Below, piece by piece: positions 33,445 through 42,483 of a DNA stretch of 64,000 bases (positions within the stretch are counted from its first letter, which is position 1; the number at the start of each line of letters is the position of its first letter). The stretch lies in assembly GCF_003019255.1 (NCBI RefSeq), contig NZ_CP027846.1:1426001-1490000 (forward strand). The letters are read 5' to 3'. Source of the stretch: Staphylococcus kloosii. Its GTDB lineage: Bacteria; Bacillota; Bacilli; Staphylococcales; Staphylococcaceae. The notes under the pieces were generated by a model. It saw nothing but the letters and a program-made list of their open reading frames with translations, was not told the DNA's origin and searched no databases. The position numbers were made by a program, and so were the translations under genes.

Positions 33445-34597
33445 AAGCTTTTACTACCTCCATATATTGACTAATTGCTTTACCTACGTATGACTCTCCA
33501 CGGTGTTCAGTCAGGATAAGTTCTAAAGCTGATACGACTTGTAAAATATCGAATGGGGAAATTTGTCCCATATGTCCAATTCGTAAAATTTGTCCTTTTA
33601 GATGGCCTTGACCTCCGGCGATAGTAATACTGAAACGTTGTTTAAGTTGATTTTTAATATAATCTAATTCTTCTTTATCGTTTGGTACAAAGGCTGTAAC
33701 AGTAGGTGAAGCAAATTCATCTTCAACTAATAACTCTAAATCTAATGCTTTTAAAGCTGCTCTTAAACCGTCTCTAATTGCATAGTGACGATTAATAACA
33801 TTATCAAATCCTTCTTCTTTTACTAAGTTAGCATATGCATTAACGCCTCTAAAGAGTGCTACGTTAGGTGTGAAAGGTGTAGAGTTTTCAGCAACCGATT
33901 TTAAATATTTATTTAAATCTAAATAAAATCTTGGTGTTGTTACAGTACTAAATCTTTCTTTTGCACGATCATTGTACGCGACAAATGCTAAACCGGGTGG
34001 TAACATAATTGCTTTTTGACTACCCGAAACTAAAACATCGATGTTATCTCGTTGCATGTTTGCATCGACAGCACCGATACAACTAACACCGTCAACAACA
34101 AAATAAATGTCTTCTTTAAATTGTTTTAATGCTGCTCCAAGTTCACCAACTGGATGAACAACTGCTGTTGATGTTTCACAATATTGACAATATACTGCAG
34201 TAACATCACCATTAATTGATTTTAAATAATCTATAAAGTCGGGCACGTTGACTGCTTTACCCCATTCAACTTCGAAAATATGTACGTTATTATAATAAGT
34301 TTCGGCAATTTGTTTAAAACGATTACCAAATGCACCAGAAACGATAATGACTATGTGATCATCAGTATTTGCAATATTTAACATACTAGCTTCTAAAGCA
34401 CTCGTACCACTAGAAGTTAAAACTATTACTTCGTTAGCAGTACCAAATACAGGTTTGATAGCTTGGAACGCCTCTTTAGCAATAGCTTCAAAATCACTAG
34501 AACGGTGACCTACCATTGGTTGTTGTGTTGCGTGTAAAATTTCGTCAGGTACAGGTGTTGGACCTGGTGTTAACAATAAAGGATGATAATACTTCAT
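33437..34597 (-). CDS. Class V PLP aminotransferase (serine pathway partner)
   Basis: This fold-type I PLP enzyme of 386 residues is related to serine-pyruvate/alanine-glyoxylate aminotransferases. The PLP-binding lysine is in SGSQKAIMLPPG (near 193), with the cofactor aspartate in VVDGVSCIG (near 168). A GGGGGGAAAAGTA ribosome site precedes the ATG. It lies upstream of serA and overlaps it by 8 nt. The context suggests that it supplies the transamination that SerC (phosphoserine aminotransferase) does elsewhere, but it is not a canonical SerC by sequence; its donor and acceptor are inferred only. Confidence 0.85.
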   Translation of the reverse strand: MKYYHPLLLTPGPTPVPDEILHATQQPMVGHRSSDFEAIAKEAFQAIKPVFGTANEVIVLTSSGTSALEASMLNIANTDDHIVIIVSGAFGNRFKQIAETYYNNVHIFEVEWGKAVNVPDFIDYLKSINGDVTAVYCQYCETSTAVVHPVGELGAALKQFKEDIYFVVDGVSCIGAVDANMQRDNIDVLVSGSQKAIMLPPGLAFVAYNDRAKERFSTVTTPRFYLDLNKYLKSVAENSTPFTPNVALFRGVNAYANLVKEEGFDNVINRHYAIRDGLRAALKALDLELLVEDEFASPTVTAFVPNDKEELDYIKNQLKQRFSITIAGGQGHLKGQILRIGHMGQISPFDILQVVSALELILTEHRGESYVGKAISQYMEVVKAYV

Positions 34598-34767
34598 TAC
34601 TTTTCCCCCCGATACTCAAGATTTTCTTAGTTTAGCAAATTTTCTGACAATATAAAAGTGGAAATCGAATATTAGATAGGAAAACTAGTATTTAATTTCG
34701 GTTTTGAAAGGGTTTACATTGTTGTTAAATAGGTCTCTTTAAAATTGAATGAATTTTTTAAAAATTT

Positions 34768-35208
34768 TTATTGTTTAAGTATATTTGGTTGTATATTTAC
34801 TTGTACATTGCCACGAATAGAATTAGAAATCATACAATTATTGTCTGCAATTTTTAATAATTTTGGTAATTTTGTTTCTAATTGTTCAGGGTTATCGACT
34901 TTGATTTTAGGAAAATGTGTTATAGATTCCATTTTGAATTTACTATTTTCAAAGACAGCTGTACCTATAGATTGTTGATCGATAGTTATATTATTAAAAC
35001 CTGCGCGTTCTAACACAGCAGCAAGTGAAATAATATAGCAAGAAGAAGCAGCGCTTACTAACAATTCATCAGGGTTCGTACCATGACCATTTCCACCTAA
35101 TTCTGAAGGGATTGAAATTTGTTCACTAATAACGTCTCCAGCAACTTCGCCAACTGCTTCACGACCACCTTGCCATTTTGTTGTTACTTTAAAATCGTGC
35201 TTAACCAT
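34768..35208 (-). CDS. OsmC/Ohr-family peroxiredoxin-like protein
   Basis: This 146-residue protein has the OsmC fold and the two reactive cysteines: Cys57 in AASSCYI and Cys125 in DNNCMIS. These proteins reduce organic hydroperoxides with dihydrolipoyl or similar thiols. GGAGC precedes the ATG with 8 nt. It is monocistronic on the minus strand, beside the serine genes. Whether it is Ohr, OsmC or the third subgroup is not decided by the sequence alone. Confidence 0.88.
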   Translation of the reverse strand: MVKHDFKVTTKWQGGREAVGEVAGDVISEQISIPSELGGNGHGTNPDELLVSAASSCYIISLAAVLERAGFNNITIDQQSIGTAVFENSKFKMESITHFPKIKVDNPEQLETKLPKLLKIADNNCMISNSIRGNVQVNIQPNILKQ

Positions 35209-35290
35209 AATAATAGCTCCTTTATAAAAATATATGTTATTTTTATTTTAGAGTACACGGTATAAGAAAGAAAGAAGAGAGGCCTGAAAA

Positions 35291-36025
35291 GTGACGAATA
35301 ACCAAATTAAAGTTGTAGCTCATAGAGGGCTTTCAATAAAATATCCAGAAAATACATTAATAGCTTATGAGGCTGCCTTACAATTAAATATCGACTATTT
35401 AGAAATTGATATACATAAAACGGCAGATAATAAGCTCGTAGTAATTCATGATGATACAGTAGACAGAACGTCAAATGGTACCGGTAAAATAAAAGATTAC
35501 ACGTTGGAACAATTACGTCAATTAGATTATGGTAAATGGAAAGGGGAATCATTTAGTGGACAATCTATTTTACAATTTGAAGATGTTCTAAGACTTGCGA
35601 CTCAATATAATAAAAGGTTATTAATTGAAATTAAAAAACCCGAACAATATTCAGGGATAGAAGAACTGTTACTTACTCAGTTAAAAGACGCTCGAGTAAA
35701 ACCATCCAACATTGTTATTCAATCATTTAATATGGAAAGCATAGAGAAAATTAATGCGGCTGGTGCAGATTACAAATTAGGAGTATTAATTAGTGCTAAA
35801 AAATATTGGTATCGTCGACCTAATTTTAAAAAGATTGCTCGATTTGCTCATTTTTTAAATCCGAACTATAAATTAGTAACTAAAAAATTTGTAACGCTAG
35901 CACATAAATATCAGCTTGAAGTAATGCCTTATACAGTAAATGATAAAACGATACATTCTAAACTATTAAAAACAAATATTGATGGCATTATAACAGATGC
36001 ACCAGACATTTTTTGTGACTGCTAG
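35291..36025 (+). CDS. Glycerophosphodiester phosphodiesterase
   Basis: This GDPD/UgpQ-type enzyme of 244 residues hydrolyses glycerophosphodiesters to glycerol 3-phosphate and an alcohol. The active-site run AHRGLS..PENTL (about 9-22), EIDIHKT near 38 and VIHDDTVDRTSNG near 50 are intact. There is no signal peptide, so it is cytosolic, unlike GlpQ. The GTG start is preceded by AGAGAGGCC. It converges with speG. A dyad at 35998-36043 overlaps its end. Confidence 0.9.
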   Translation: MTNNQIKVVAHRGLSIKYPENTLIAYEAALQLNIDYLEIDIHKTADNKLVVIHDDTVDRTSNGTGKIKDYTLEQLRQLDYGKWKGESFSGQSILQFEDVLRLATQYNKRLLIEIKKPEQYSGIEELLLTQLKDARVKPSNIVIQSFNMESIEKINAAGADYKLGVLISAKKYWYRRPNFKKIARFAHFLNPNYKLVTKKFVTLAHKYQLEVMPYTVNDKTIHSKLLKTNIDGIITDAPDIFCDC

Positions 36026-36043
36026 TCGGTAATGTCTGATGCA
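35998..36043 (+). terminator. Hairpin overlapping the end of the GDPD gene
   Basis: Arms 35998-36010 and 36031-36043 pair with one bulge on each side; the first arm lies in the coding sequence. There is only a weak T-rich tail, so this is a tentative terminator. Confidence 0.5.
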
Positions 36044-36052
36044 TTAATTTAA

Positions 36053-36577
36053 CTATTTAATATGCGATAAATCATTTTCGGATTTATGCCAATCTTTTTT
36101 CAATAACCCCATAACATGACAATCACTATAGGAACCTCTAGTATAGAAATGTTCTTTTAGTGTGCCTTCGATTTTAAAGTTGTTACGTTCGTATATATGT
36201 ACTGCTTTCGAATTGTTAACATCCACAAATAAATATATTTTATTTAAATTTAATACTAGAAACGCGTAGTCAATGGCCATTTTAAATGCGCTTTTGGCAT
36301 AACCTTTACCACTATATTGTGGATCGATAATAATTTGAATTTCGCAATTACGATGAACGAAATTTATCTCTACAAGTTCTACAACTCCAAAACGAACATT
36401 ATCCTCTTCAATAATAAAACGGCGTTCAGATTCATCTAAAATATGTTTTTTATATAAGGTTTGTAATTCGCTCAGTGATTGGTAGGGTTCTTCAAACCAA
36501 TATGACATTATAGAATATTCATTGTTTAAATGATGAACAAACTGCAAATCGGTTTCTTCTAATGCTCTAATTATCAT
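36053..36577 (-). CDS. speG: Spermidine N-acetyltransferase SpeG
   Basis: This GNAT enzyme of 174 residues acetylates spermidine or spermine and detoxifies polyamines. Similarity to E. coli SpeG is clear along the length: SYWFEEPYQS near 28, ESERRFIIEEDN near 51, FGVVELVEINFVHR near 66, the acetyl-CoA loop PQYSGKGYAKSAF near 88, and VDVNNSKAVHIYERNNF near 122. The ATG at 36577 follows GGAGTG by 6-8 nt; a GTG three codons upstream belongs to that ribosome site. It lies downstream of the rpsD terminator in the core chromosome. Most S. aureus lack speG outside the ACME island. Confidence 0.9.
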   Translation of the reverse strand: MIIRALEETDLQFVHHLNNEYSIMSYWFEEPYQSLSELQTLYKKHILDESERRFIIEEDNVRFGVVELVEINFVHRNCEIQIIIDPQYSGKGYAKSAFKMAIDYAFLVLNLNKIYLFVDVNNSKAVHIYERNNFKIEGTLKEHFYTRGSYSDCHVMGLLKKDWHKSENDLSHIK

Positions 36578-36626
36578 TTTTAACACTCCTTTACTCTAAG
36601 CATACTCAATAAATCTCAATATGTAA

Positions 36627-36663
36627 AAAGCCGAGAAAATCTAATAAAGATTTTCTCGGCTTT
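36627..36663 (-). terminator. Terminator after rpsD
   Basis: A 16-bp perfect stem (36627-36642 with 36648-36663) with a 5-nt loop. On the minus strand it is followed by TTTTACA, 13 nt past the rpsD stop. Confidence 0.9.
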
Positions 36664-36676
36664 CGTGTTGAATTTA

Positions 36677-37279
36677 TTATCTTGAGTAGTACTCAACGAT
36701 AAGTTGTTCATTAATTTCAGCAGGTAATTCACTACGTTCTGGAACGCGGATATATTTACCTTGTAAGTTATCAGCGTCAAATTCTAAGTAATCTGGTACA
36801 AAGTTATTGATTTCAACTGACTCAGCAATGATGTTTAAGTTTTGTGATTTTTCACGGATAGAGATAGTTTGACCTGGTTTTAAAGTGTAAGATGGGATAT
36901 CAACACGGTTACCATCAACTTCAACGTGACCATGTCCAACTAATTGACGTGCTTGACGACGAGTACGAGCTAAACCTAATGAATAAACAACTGCGTCTAA
37001 ACGAGCAGCTAATAATTGCATGAAGTTTTCACCGTGTACACCGTGTTGCTTAGCAGCAGCGTCGAATGTGTTACGGAATTGTCTTTCAGTAATTCCATAT
37101 AAATAACGTAATTTTTGTTTCTCACGTAATTGTAAACCATATTCTGATAATTTTTTACGTTGGTTAGGACCGTGTTGTCCTGGTGCGTAAGGGCGTTTTT
37201 CTAATTCTTTACCTGTGCCACTTAAAGAGATACCTAAGCGACGAGATTTTTTCCAATTTGAACCTCTAAATCGAGCCAT
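36677..37279 (-). CDS. rpsD: 30S ribosomal protein S4
   Basis: This primary rRNA-binding protein of the small subunit has 200 residues, as expected. The basic N-terminus (MARFRGSNWKKSRRLG) and the central S4 RNA-binding domain (LDAVVYSLGLARTRRQARQLVGHGHVEVDG, about 92-121) are typical. It is a zinc-free S4, since no CxxC set occurs at the N-terminus. AAGGAGGAG precedes the ATG. The gene is monocistronic with a structured 200-nt leader, where S4 probably represses its own synthesis. Confidence 0.98.
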   Translation of the reverse strand: MARFRGSNWKKSRRLGISLSGTGKELEKRPYAPGQHGPNQRKKLSEYGLQLREKQKLRYLYGITERQFRNTFDAAAKQHGVHGENFMQLLAARLDAVVYSLGLARTRRQARQLVGHGHVEVDGNRVDIPSYTLKPGQTISIREKSQNLNIIAESVEINNFVPDYLEFDADNLQGKYIRVPERSELPAEINEQLIVEYYSR

Positions 37280-37289
37280 AATAAGACTC

Positions 37290-37455
37290 CTCCTTCTTTT
37301 TTGTAGTTATGAAAAAACAAAAAAGAGTGTTGTATGCTTATTTAGATATATTGTTTTATGTATCTTCACCTCATAGCTATGGTTACACGATACGTCCACG
37401 TTGGGAACAACATAGAGCCAAATAATATACAACTGCTAATTTCGTTTATTCACAC
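37290..37455 (-). promoter_or_regulatory. Structured rpsD leader (probable S4 autoregulatory RNA)
   Basis: The minus-strand leader can close with GTTGTAT/ATACAAC (37427-37433 with 37329-37335). Inside, GTATC/GATAC (37389-37393 with 37360-37364) encloses ACC/GGT (37381-37383 with 37368-37370) around an ATAGCTAT loop. S4 binds such leaders in Bacillus; the assignment here is by position and fold. Confidence 0.5.
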
Positions 37456-37462
37456 AAAGTAC

Positions 37463-37490
37463 ATTGTACCAGTTTATTACAAAGTGTCAA
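37463..37490 (-). promoter_or_regulatory. Promoter of rpsD
   Basis: On the minus strand TTGACA (37490-37485), 16 nt, TACAAT (37468-37463) with a TGG just before the -10 box. It gives a leader of about 180 nt. Confidence 0.82.
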
Positions 37491-37511
37491 TACAAAATAT
37501 TGACTAACGGT

Positions 37512-37982
37512 TTACTTATTATTTAATTGGCTTTCAATAATTGTAACAACTTGTTCTAATTGTTGCTTATCGTTATCATCAAAGCGATTAAGAATAGGGG
37601 CATCGATGTCTAAAACACCAATAACTTTGTTGTTAACATGAATTGGTACAACGATTTCAGATTTACTGTTGGCATCGCACGCAATATGACCAGGAAATGC
37701 ATTTACGTCAGCAACAACTTGAGTTTCGTCTTGTTCAACTGCAGTTCCGCAAACGCCATTACCTATTGCTATGTGTACACATGCAGGGTGGCCTTGGAAA
37801 GGTCCGAGAATAAGTTCGTTATTTTCTATTAAATAAAATCCTACCCAATTGATTTGATCTAGATTATCATTTAACAAAGCAGAACTATTGCTTAAAATAG
37901 CAATGAGGTTTGATTCATCTTCTATTAAAGCAGTTAATTGCTTTTGTAACATACTATAGTTGGTTGTTTTTATTTCAGTCAT
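37512..37982 (-). CDS. Free methionine-(R)-sulfoxide reductase (GAF domain)
   Basis: This 156-residue GAF-fold enzyme reduces free Met-R-SO using thioredoxin. The three functional cysteines are Cys68 (GHPACVHI), Cys78 (GNGVCGTA) and Cys102 (HIACDA). The start at the MTEIKTT ATG follows GTGAGG with 11 nt; an upstream in-frame start has no ribosome site. It lies upstream of rpsD on the same strand but the rpsD promoter lies 22 nt past its start side, so they are separately transcribed. It is an oxidative-stress repair enzyme. Confidence 0.92.
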   Translation of the reverse strand: MTEIKTTNYSMLQKQLTALIEDESNLIAILSNSSALLNDNLDQINWVGFYLIENNELILGPFQGHPACVHIAIGNGVCGTAVEQDETQVVADVNAFPGHIACDANSKSEIVVPIHVNNKVIGVLDIDAPILNRFDDNDKQQLEQVVTIIESQLNNK

Positions 37983-38195
37983 AATAGGGAACCTCACTTT
38001 ACATATAATGATTAATATAGTCACAAATAGTATATTATATACTAGAATGATTCAAGCAGTTAAACTCAAAATGTATGGTCAAAACTCACTTTTGCAATAA
38101 ATATAAAATATTCTGTAGATTTCATCTATTTTCTATTTTAATGAATGGGTAACTTACGTTATAATTAAAAATGATAAAATAGGAGGAGAAAATAT

Positions 38196-39896
38196 ATGGT
38201 ACTATATATTATTTTAGCAATTATTGTCATTATACTGATTGTTGTCGGTATATTGTTTTATATGCGCTCAAATAAGAGTCGCGTTGTTGAACAAGCTGAA
38301 GAAAGAAGATTAAAGGTTGAAGAGCTACCTTATGAAGAAAGCTTGTCTAAATTAACAGAATTAAAATTCGCTGGCGAAACGAAAGATACATACGATAATT
38401 ATAAAAAACAAGCGAACGACAGCCATGAACAATATTTAGCACCAGTTGATGAAAAACTTCATAATGCTGAAAGTCTTTTAGAGAAATTTAAATTTTCTCA
38501 AGCTCAAAATGAAGTTGATGAATCACATGAATTAATGGATCAGTATGAAGAACAGTATAAGAGAACTGATCAAGAAATCGATGAAATCGTAGAACAACAT
38601 AAATATAGTCACAGACTATATGAAGAATGTAAAAATGATTATCGTGAAATGAAAAGAGATGTTCTTGCAAACCGTCACCAATTTGGCGAAGCTGCAGGTC
38701 CTTTAGAAAATGAAATTGAATCTTTCGAACCTGAAATTAAAACATATGAGTCTCTAAAAGAAGAGGGAAATTACAAACAAGCGCATGAACATATCAAAAC
38801 ATTAAATGAAGATATGAATTATCTTAAAAAAGACATGGCTGAAATTCCAGACTTAATTAGAGAGGCTCAAAAAGAATTACCGGGTCAATTCCAAGACTTA
38901 AAATACGGATGTCGTGATTTGAAAGTCGAAGGTTATGACTTAGATCATGTGAAAATCGATAGTACATTACAAACATTGAAAACTGAATTAAGTTTTGTTG
39001 AACCTTTAATAAGTAAATTGGAACTTGATGAGGCAAATGATAAATTAGTAAATATAAATGATCGTTTAGATGAAATGTATGATTTAATCGAACATGAAGT
39101 AAAATCTAAAAACAATGTTGAAGAAACGAAAGAAATTATTACAGATAATTTATTTAAAGCGAAAGACATGAACTATACGTTACAAACTGAAATCGAATAT
39201 GTAAGAGAAAATTATTACATTAACGAAACTGACGTTCAAAATGTTAGACAGTTTGAAAATGAGATTCAAAACCTTATCGCCGTATACGATGATATTTTAC
39301 GCGAAACTTCAAAATCAGCTGTTCGATATAGTGAAGTAGAAGATAACTTAAAATACATTGAAAAACACGTTGATGTAATTAACGAGAAACAAGAAAAATT
39401 ACAAAACCATCTTATTCAGTTACGTGAAGATGAAGCTGAAGCAGAAGATAATATTTTACGTGTACAAGGTAAGAAAGAAGAAGTTTATCGTCGCTTATTA
39501 GCTTCTAATTTACCAAGTGTTCCGGAACGATTTATTATCATGAAAAATGAAATTGATAATGAAGTTCGCGAAGTGAATAAAAAATTCAGTGTTCGTCCAA
39601 TTCATGTTAAACATTTAAAAGATAAAGTATCTAAAGTTGTTTTACAGATGAATAAGTTTGAAGACGAAGCTAATGACGTCTTAGTAAACGCTGTTCATGC
39701 TGAAAAATTAATTCAATATGGCAACCGTTATAGAAAAGACAACACTAATGTTGATAAGAGCTTAAATGAAGCGGAACGTTTATTTAAAAATAATAGATAT
39801 AAACGTGCCATAGAAATTGCTGAACAAGCTTTAGAAAGCGTTGAACCAGGAATTGCTAAACAAATTGAAGATCAAGTTGCGCAAGAACACGCTTGA
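38196..39896 (+). CDS. ezrA: Septation ring formation regulator EzrA
   Basis: This membrane-anchored regulator of FtsZ ring assembly has 566 residues. One N-terminal helix (about 3-22) fixes it to the membrane with the rest in the cytosol; the remainder is almost all Glu/Lys/Asp-rich alpha-helical coiled coil, matching the spectrin-like repeats of EzrA. TAGGAGGAG precedes the ATG, with TATAAT at 38160-38165. It is closed by a terminator at 39915-39952. Confidence 0.97.
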   Translation: MVLYIILAIIVIILIVVGILFYMRSNKSRVVEQAEERRLKVEELPYEESLSKLTELKFAGETKDTYDNYKKQANDSHEQYLAPVDEKLHNAESLLEKFKFSQAQNEVDESHELMDQYEEQYKRTDQEIDEIVEQHKYSHRLYEECKNDYREMKRDVLANRHQFGEAAGPLENEIESFEPEIKTYESLKEEGNYKQAHEHIKTLNEDMNYLKKDMAEIPDLIREAQKELPGQFQDLKYGCRDLKVEGYDLDHVKIDSTLQTLKTELSFVEPLISKLELDEANDKLVNINDRLDEMYDLIEHEVKSKNNVEETKEIITDNLFKAKDMNYTLQTEIEYVRENYYINETDVQNVRQFENEIQNLIAVYDDILRETSKSAVRYSEVEDNLKYIEKHVDVINEKQEKLQNHLIQLREDEAEAEDNILRVQGKKEEVYRRLLASNLPSVPERFIIMKNEIDNEVREVNKKFSVRPIHVKHLKDKVSKVVLQMNKFEDEANDVLVNAVHAEKLIQYGNRYRKDNTNVDKSLNEAERLFKNNRYKRAIEIAEQALESVEPGIAKQIEDQVAQEHA

Positions 39897-39914
39897 TAAG
39901 CAATAAACTTAACT

Positions 39915-39960
39915 AAAAGACACGAATCGAAAACTTCGATTTCGTGTCTTTTAATTTTTT
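39915..39960 (+). terminator. Terminator after ezrA
   Basis: Long stem AAAAGACACGA...TCGTGTCTTTT (39915-39952) with an inner ATCGAA/TTCGAT extension, followed by AATTTTTT. Confidence 0.9.
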
Positions 39961-40086
39961 CAAAAAATAGTATAATGCTCTAGTAGACTTTTTATATAGG
40001 AATAACAAGATTAAAATATAACATTCAATGAAGAATTATATATTTTTTAATAGATATGAATAATAAATATTAAGGGAGTGAACAAG

Positions 40087-41223
40087 GTGATTTACCTCGA
40101 TAATGCTGCTACAACTAAGCCAGATCAAGACGTGTTGGATACTTTTTTAAAGGTGAATCAAACATTATATTTTAATCCCAGTAGCCCCCATAAAGCGGGC
40201 GTACAAGCAGAACAGCTTTTAGTACAAGCTAAACAACAAATTAATACGTTGTTAAATTTAAATAATAAATACGATATCGTATTTACTAGTGGTGCAACTG
40301 AATCTAATAATATTGCGCTTCAAGGCATAGCTAAAAAGAAAAAAGCGTTCGCTCCTGAAATTATCACTTCTGTATTAGAACATCCATCTGTATTAGAAGT
40401 AGTACGTGCGCTAGGCAATCAAGGCTTTGAAATTAAATTTGTCGATATTACTTCAGACGGAAAAATAGATTTAGAACATTTAAAAAGTTTAATGTCTGAT
40501 AAAGTAGGACTAGTGACATGTATGCACGTTAATAATATTATGGGTCAAATTCAGCCAATTGCTGAAATCGGACGTATCGTTAAAGCGTATCCTAAAGCGC
40601 ATTTTCACGTTGATGCAGTTCAAGCTATAGGGAAAGTTCCATTGGAATTCGAAGGCGTACATAGTTTAAGTATGAGTGGGCATAAATTTAATGGCTTGAA
40701 AGGGCAAGGTATATTGCTTGTCGAAAATGTGCATCAAATAGAACCGATAATGCAAGGTGGCGGACAAGAATTAGGTGTTAGAAGCGGTACGATAAATTTA
40801 CCCATCAATATAAGCATAGTTAAAGCTATTAAATATGCTGTTCAAAATCAAGCGCAGTTACATGAACAGTTAACTGCTTTAAATAATGAGTTGAGAACGT
40901 TTATAGGAGAGTATAAAGGTGTTTATATCAATTCCCCACATGATGCAGCACCCCATATATTAAATCTTGCATTTCCCGGTGTTAAAGGAGAAGTGTTAGT
41001 AAATGCTTTTTCAAAAGACGAGGTAATGTTATCGACTACAAGCGCATGTGCCTCAAAAAAAGCTGAACTCAATGAAGTCCTTTTAGGTATGGGAATTGCT
41101 AAAAGAAATATTGAAGGTAGTATTCGACTGTCGTTTGGAGCAAATACAACATCTGAAGATATTGGTCAGTTTAAAGAAACATTTATAAAAGTTTATGAAG
41201 AAGTTAAGGAGTTGTTAAAATGA
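40087..41223 (+). CDS. Cysteine desulfurase, NifS-type partner of ThiI
   Basis: This PLP desulfurase of 378 residues takes sulfur from cysteine for tRNA thiolation and thiamine. PLP Lys200 lies in SMSGHKFNG, and the sulfur-carrying Cys321 in TTSACASKK. The start is GTG at 40087, 9 nt after AAGGGAG; a GTG at 40078 is part of the ribosome site. Its stop overlaps the thiI start in ATGA, so the product is coupled to ThiI and is the dedicated donor (YrvO/NifZ-like), not the iron-sulfur SufS. Confidence 0.93.
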   Translation: MIYLDNAATTKPDQDVLDTFLKVNQTLYFNPSSPHKAGVQAEQLLVQAKQQINTLLNLNNKYDIVFTSGATESNNIALQGIAKKKKAFAPEIITSVLEHPSVLEVVRALGNQGFEIKFVDITSDGKIDLEHLKSLMSDKVGLVTCMHVNNIMGQIQPIAEIGRIVKAYPKAHFHVDAVQAIGKVPLEFEGVHSLSMSGHKFNGLKGQGILLVENVHQIEPIMQGGGQELGVRSGTINLPINISIVKAIKYAVQNQAQLHEQLTALNNELRTFIGEYKGVYINSPHDAAPHILNLAFPGVKGEVLVNAFSKDEVMLSTTSACASKKAELNEVLLGMGIAKRNIEGSIRLSFGANTTSEDIGQFKETFIKVYEEVKELLK

Positions 41224-42443
41224 CTTATGATCATTTATTAGTTAGATATGGCGAATTGACGCTCAAAGGCGCTAACCGAAAAATGTTTGTTAATCAATTA
41301 CGAACAAATGTACAGAAATCACTGAAGCCGTTTAACGATATAAAAATAAAAGCAAATAGAGATAGAATGTATATTGAATTAGGTGATACAGCCGATATAG
41401 ATGGTATAATAGAACGCTTGTCTAAAATATTTGGTATTTATTCTATAAGCCCTGTTATGAAAGTAGAAAAGACCGTAGAAGCAGTTGAACAACAAGCAAG
41501 TATCTTTGCTAGCAATTATCGTAAGGGAGATACATTTAAAATAGATGTTAAAAGAGCAGATAAAAATTTCCCGCTTGATACTTATGAACTACAACGTCAA
41601 GTTGGCGGAGCCGTTTTAAGAAATAATGAGCAAATTAGTGTAAACGTAAAGCAACCAGATCATGAAATTAAAGTAGAAGTTAGAATAGATGCTATCTATA
41701 TTTATGATCTAACGGTTGAAGGTGCAGGTGGGCTACCAGTAGGCACAGGGGGCAAGACATTATTAATGCTTTCTGGCGGGATCGATTCTCCAGTTGCTGC
41801 TATGGAAGTAATGCGACGTGGTGTAACAATAGAAGCAATCCATTTCCACAGTCCACCATTTACGAGTGAAAAAGCAAAAGATAAAGTGATTGAACTGACT
41901 CGCATATTATCTCAGCATGTAGGTCCAATTAAATTACACATTGTGCCTTTTACAGAATTACAAAAACAAATTAATAAAGTCGTACACGAACGATATACGA
42001 TGACATCTACACGTCGTATGATGATGCAAGTTGCCGATAAATTAGTTCATAAAATCGGTGCACATGCAATCGTTAATGGTGAAAATTTAGGACAAGTTGC
42101 AAGTCAAACACTTAAAAGTATGTATGCAATCAATCATGTCACTTCAACACCAGTATTACGTCCACTCTTAACTTTAGATAAAGAAGAGATTGTGAAGAAA
42201 GCCAAAAATATTGGCACGTTTGATGTTTCAATTCAACCATATGAAGATTGTTGTACAATTTTTACACCTAAAAACCCTGTTACAGAACCTGATTTTGAAA
42301 AAGTCGTAAAATATGAAAGTGTCTTTGATTTTGAAGAAATGATAGATAACGCTGTAGCGAATATTGAAACACTGACAATAACTAAAGATTATCAAAGTGA
42401 CAAAGAAGCGGAAACTAGCGCGATAATTGAAGACTTATTTTAA
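41220..42443 (+). CDS. thiI: tRNA 4-thiouridine synthetase ThiI
   Basis: This enzyme of 407 residues adenylates U8 of tRNA and transfers sulfur, and also serves thiazole synthesis. A ferredoxin-like N-terminus and THUMP domain (about 60-165) bind tRNA; the PP-loop SGGIDSPVA is near 184. No C-terminal rhodanese domain is present, so it needs a separate persulfide donor, which fits the coupled NifS upstream. The start overlaps the desulfurase stop by 4 nt. Confidence 0.97.
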   Translation: MTYDHLLVRYGELTLKGANRKMFVNQLRTNVQKSLKPFNDIKIKANRDRMYIELGDTADIDGIIERLSKIFGIYSISPVMKVEKTVEAVEQQASIFASNYRKGDTFKIDVKRADKNFPLDTYELQRQVGGAVLRNNEQISVNVKQPDHEIKVEVRIDAIYIYDLTVEGAGGLPVGTGGKTLLMLSGGIDSPVAAMEVMRRGVTIEAIHFHSPPFTSEKAKDKVIELTRILSQHVGPIKLHIVPFTELQKQINKVVHERYTMTSTRRMMMQVADKLVHKIGAHAIVNGENLGQVASQTLKSMYAINHVTSTPVLRPLLTLDKEEIVKKAKNIGTFDVSIQPYEDCCTIFTPKNPVTEPDFEKVVKYESVFDFEEMIDNAVANIETLTITKDYQSDKEAETSAIIEDLF

Positions 42444-42483
42444 CCTTAATACACATATATAATAGACAAAGGGGACGACAACT

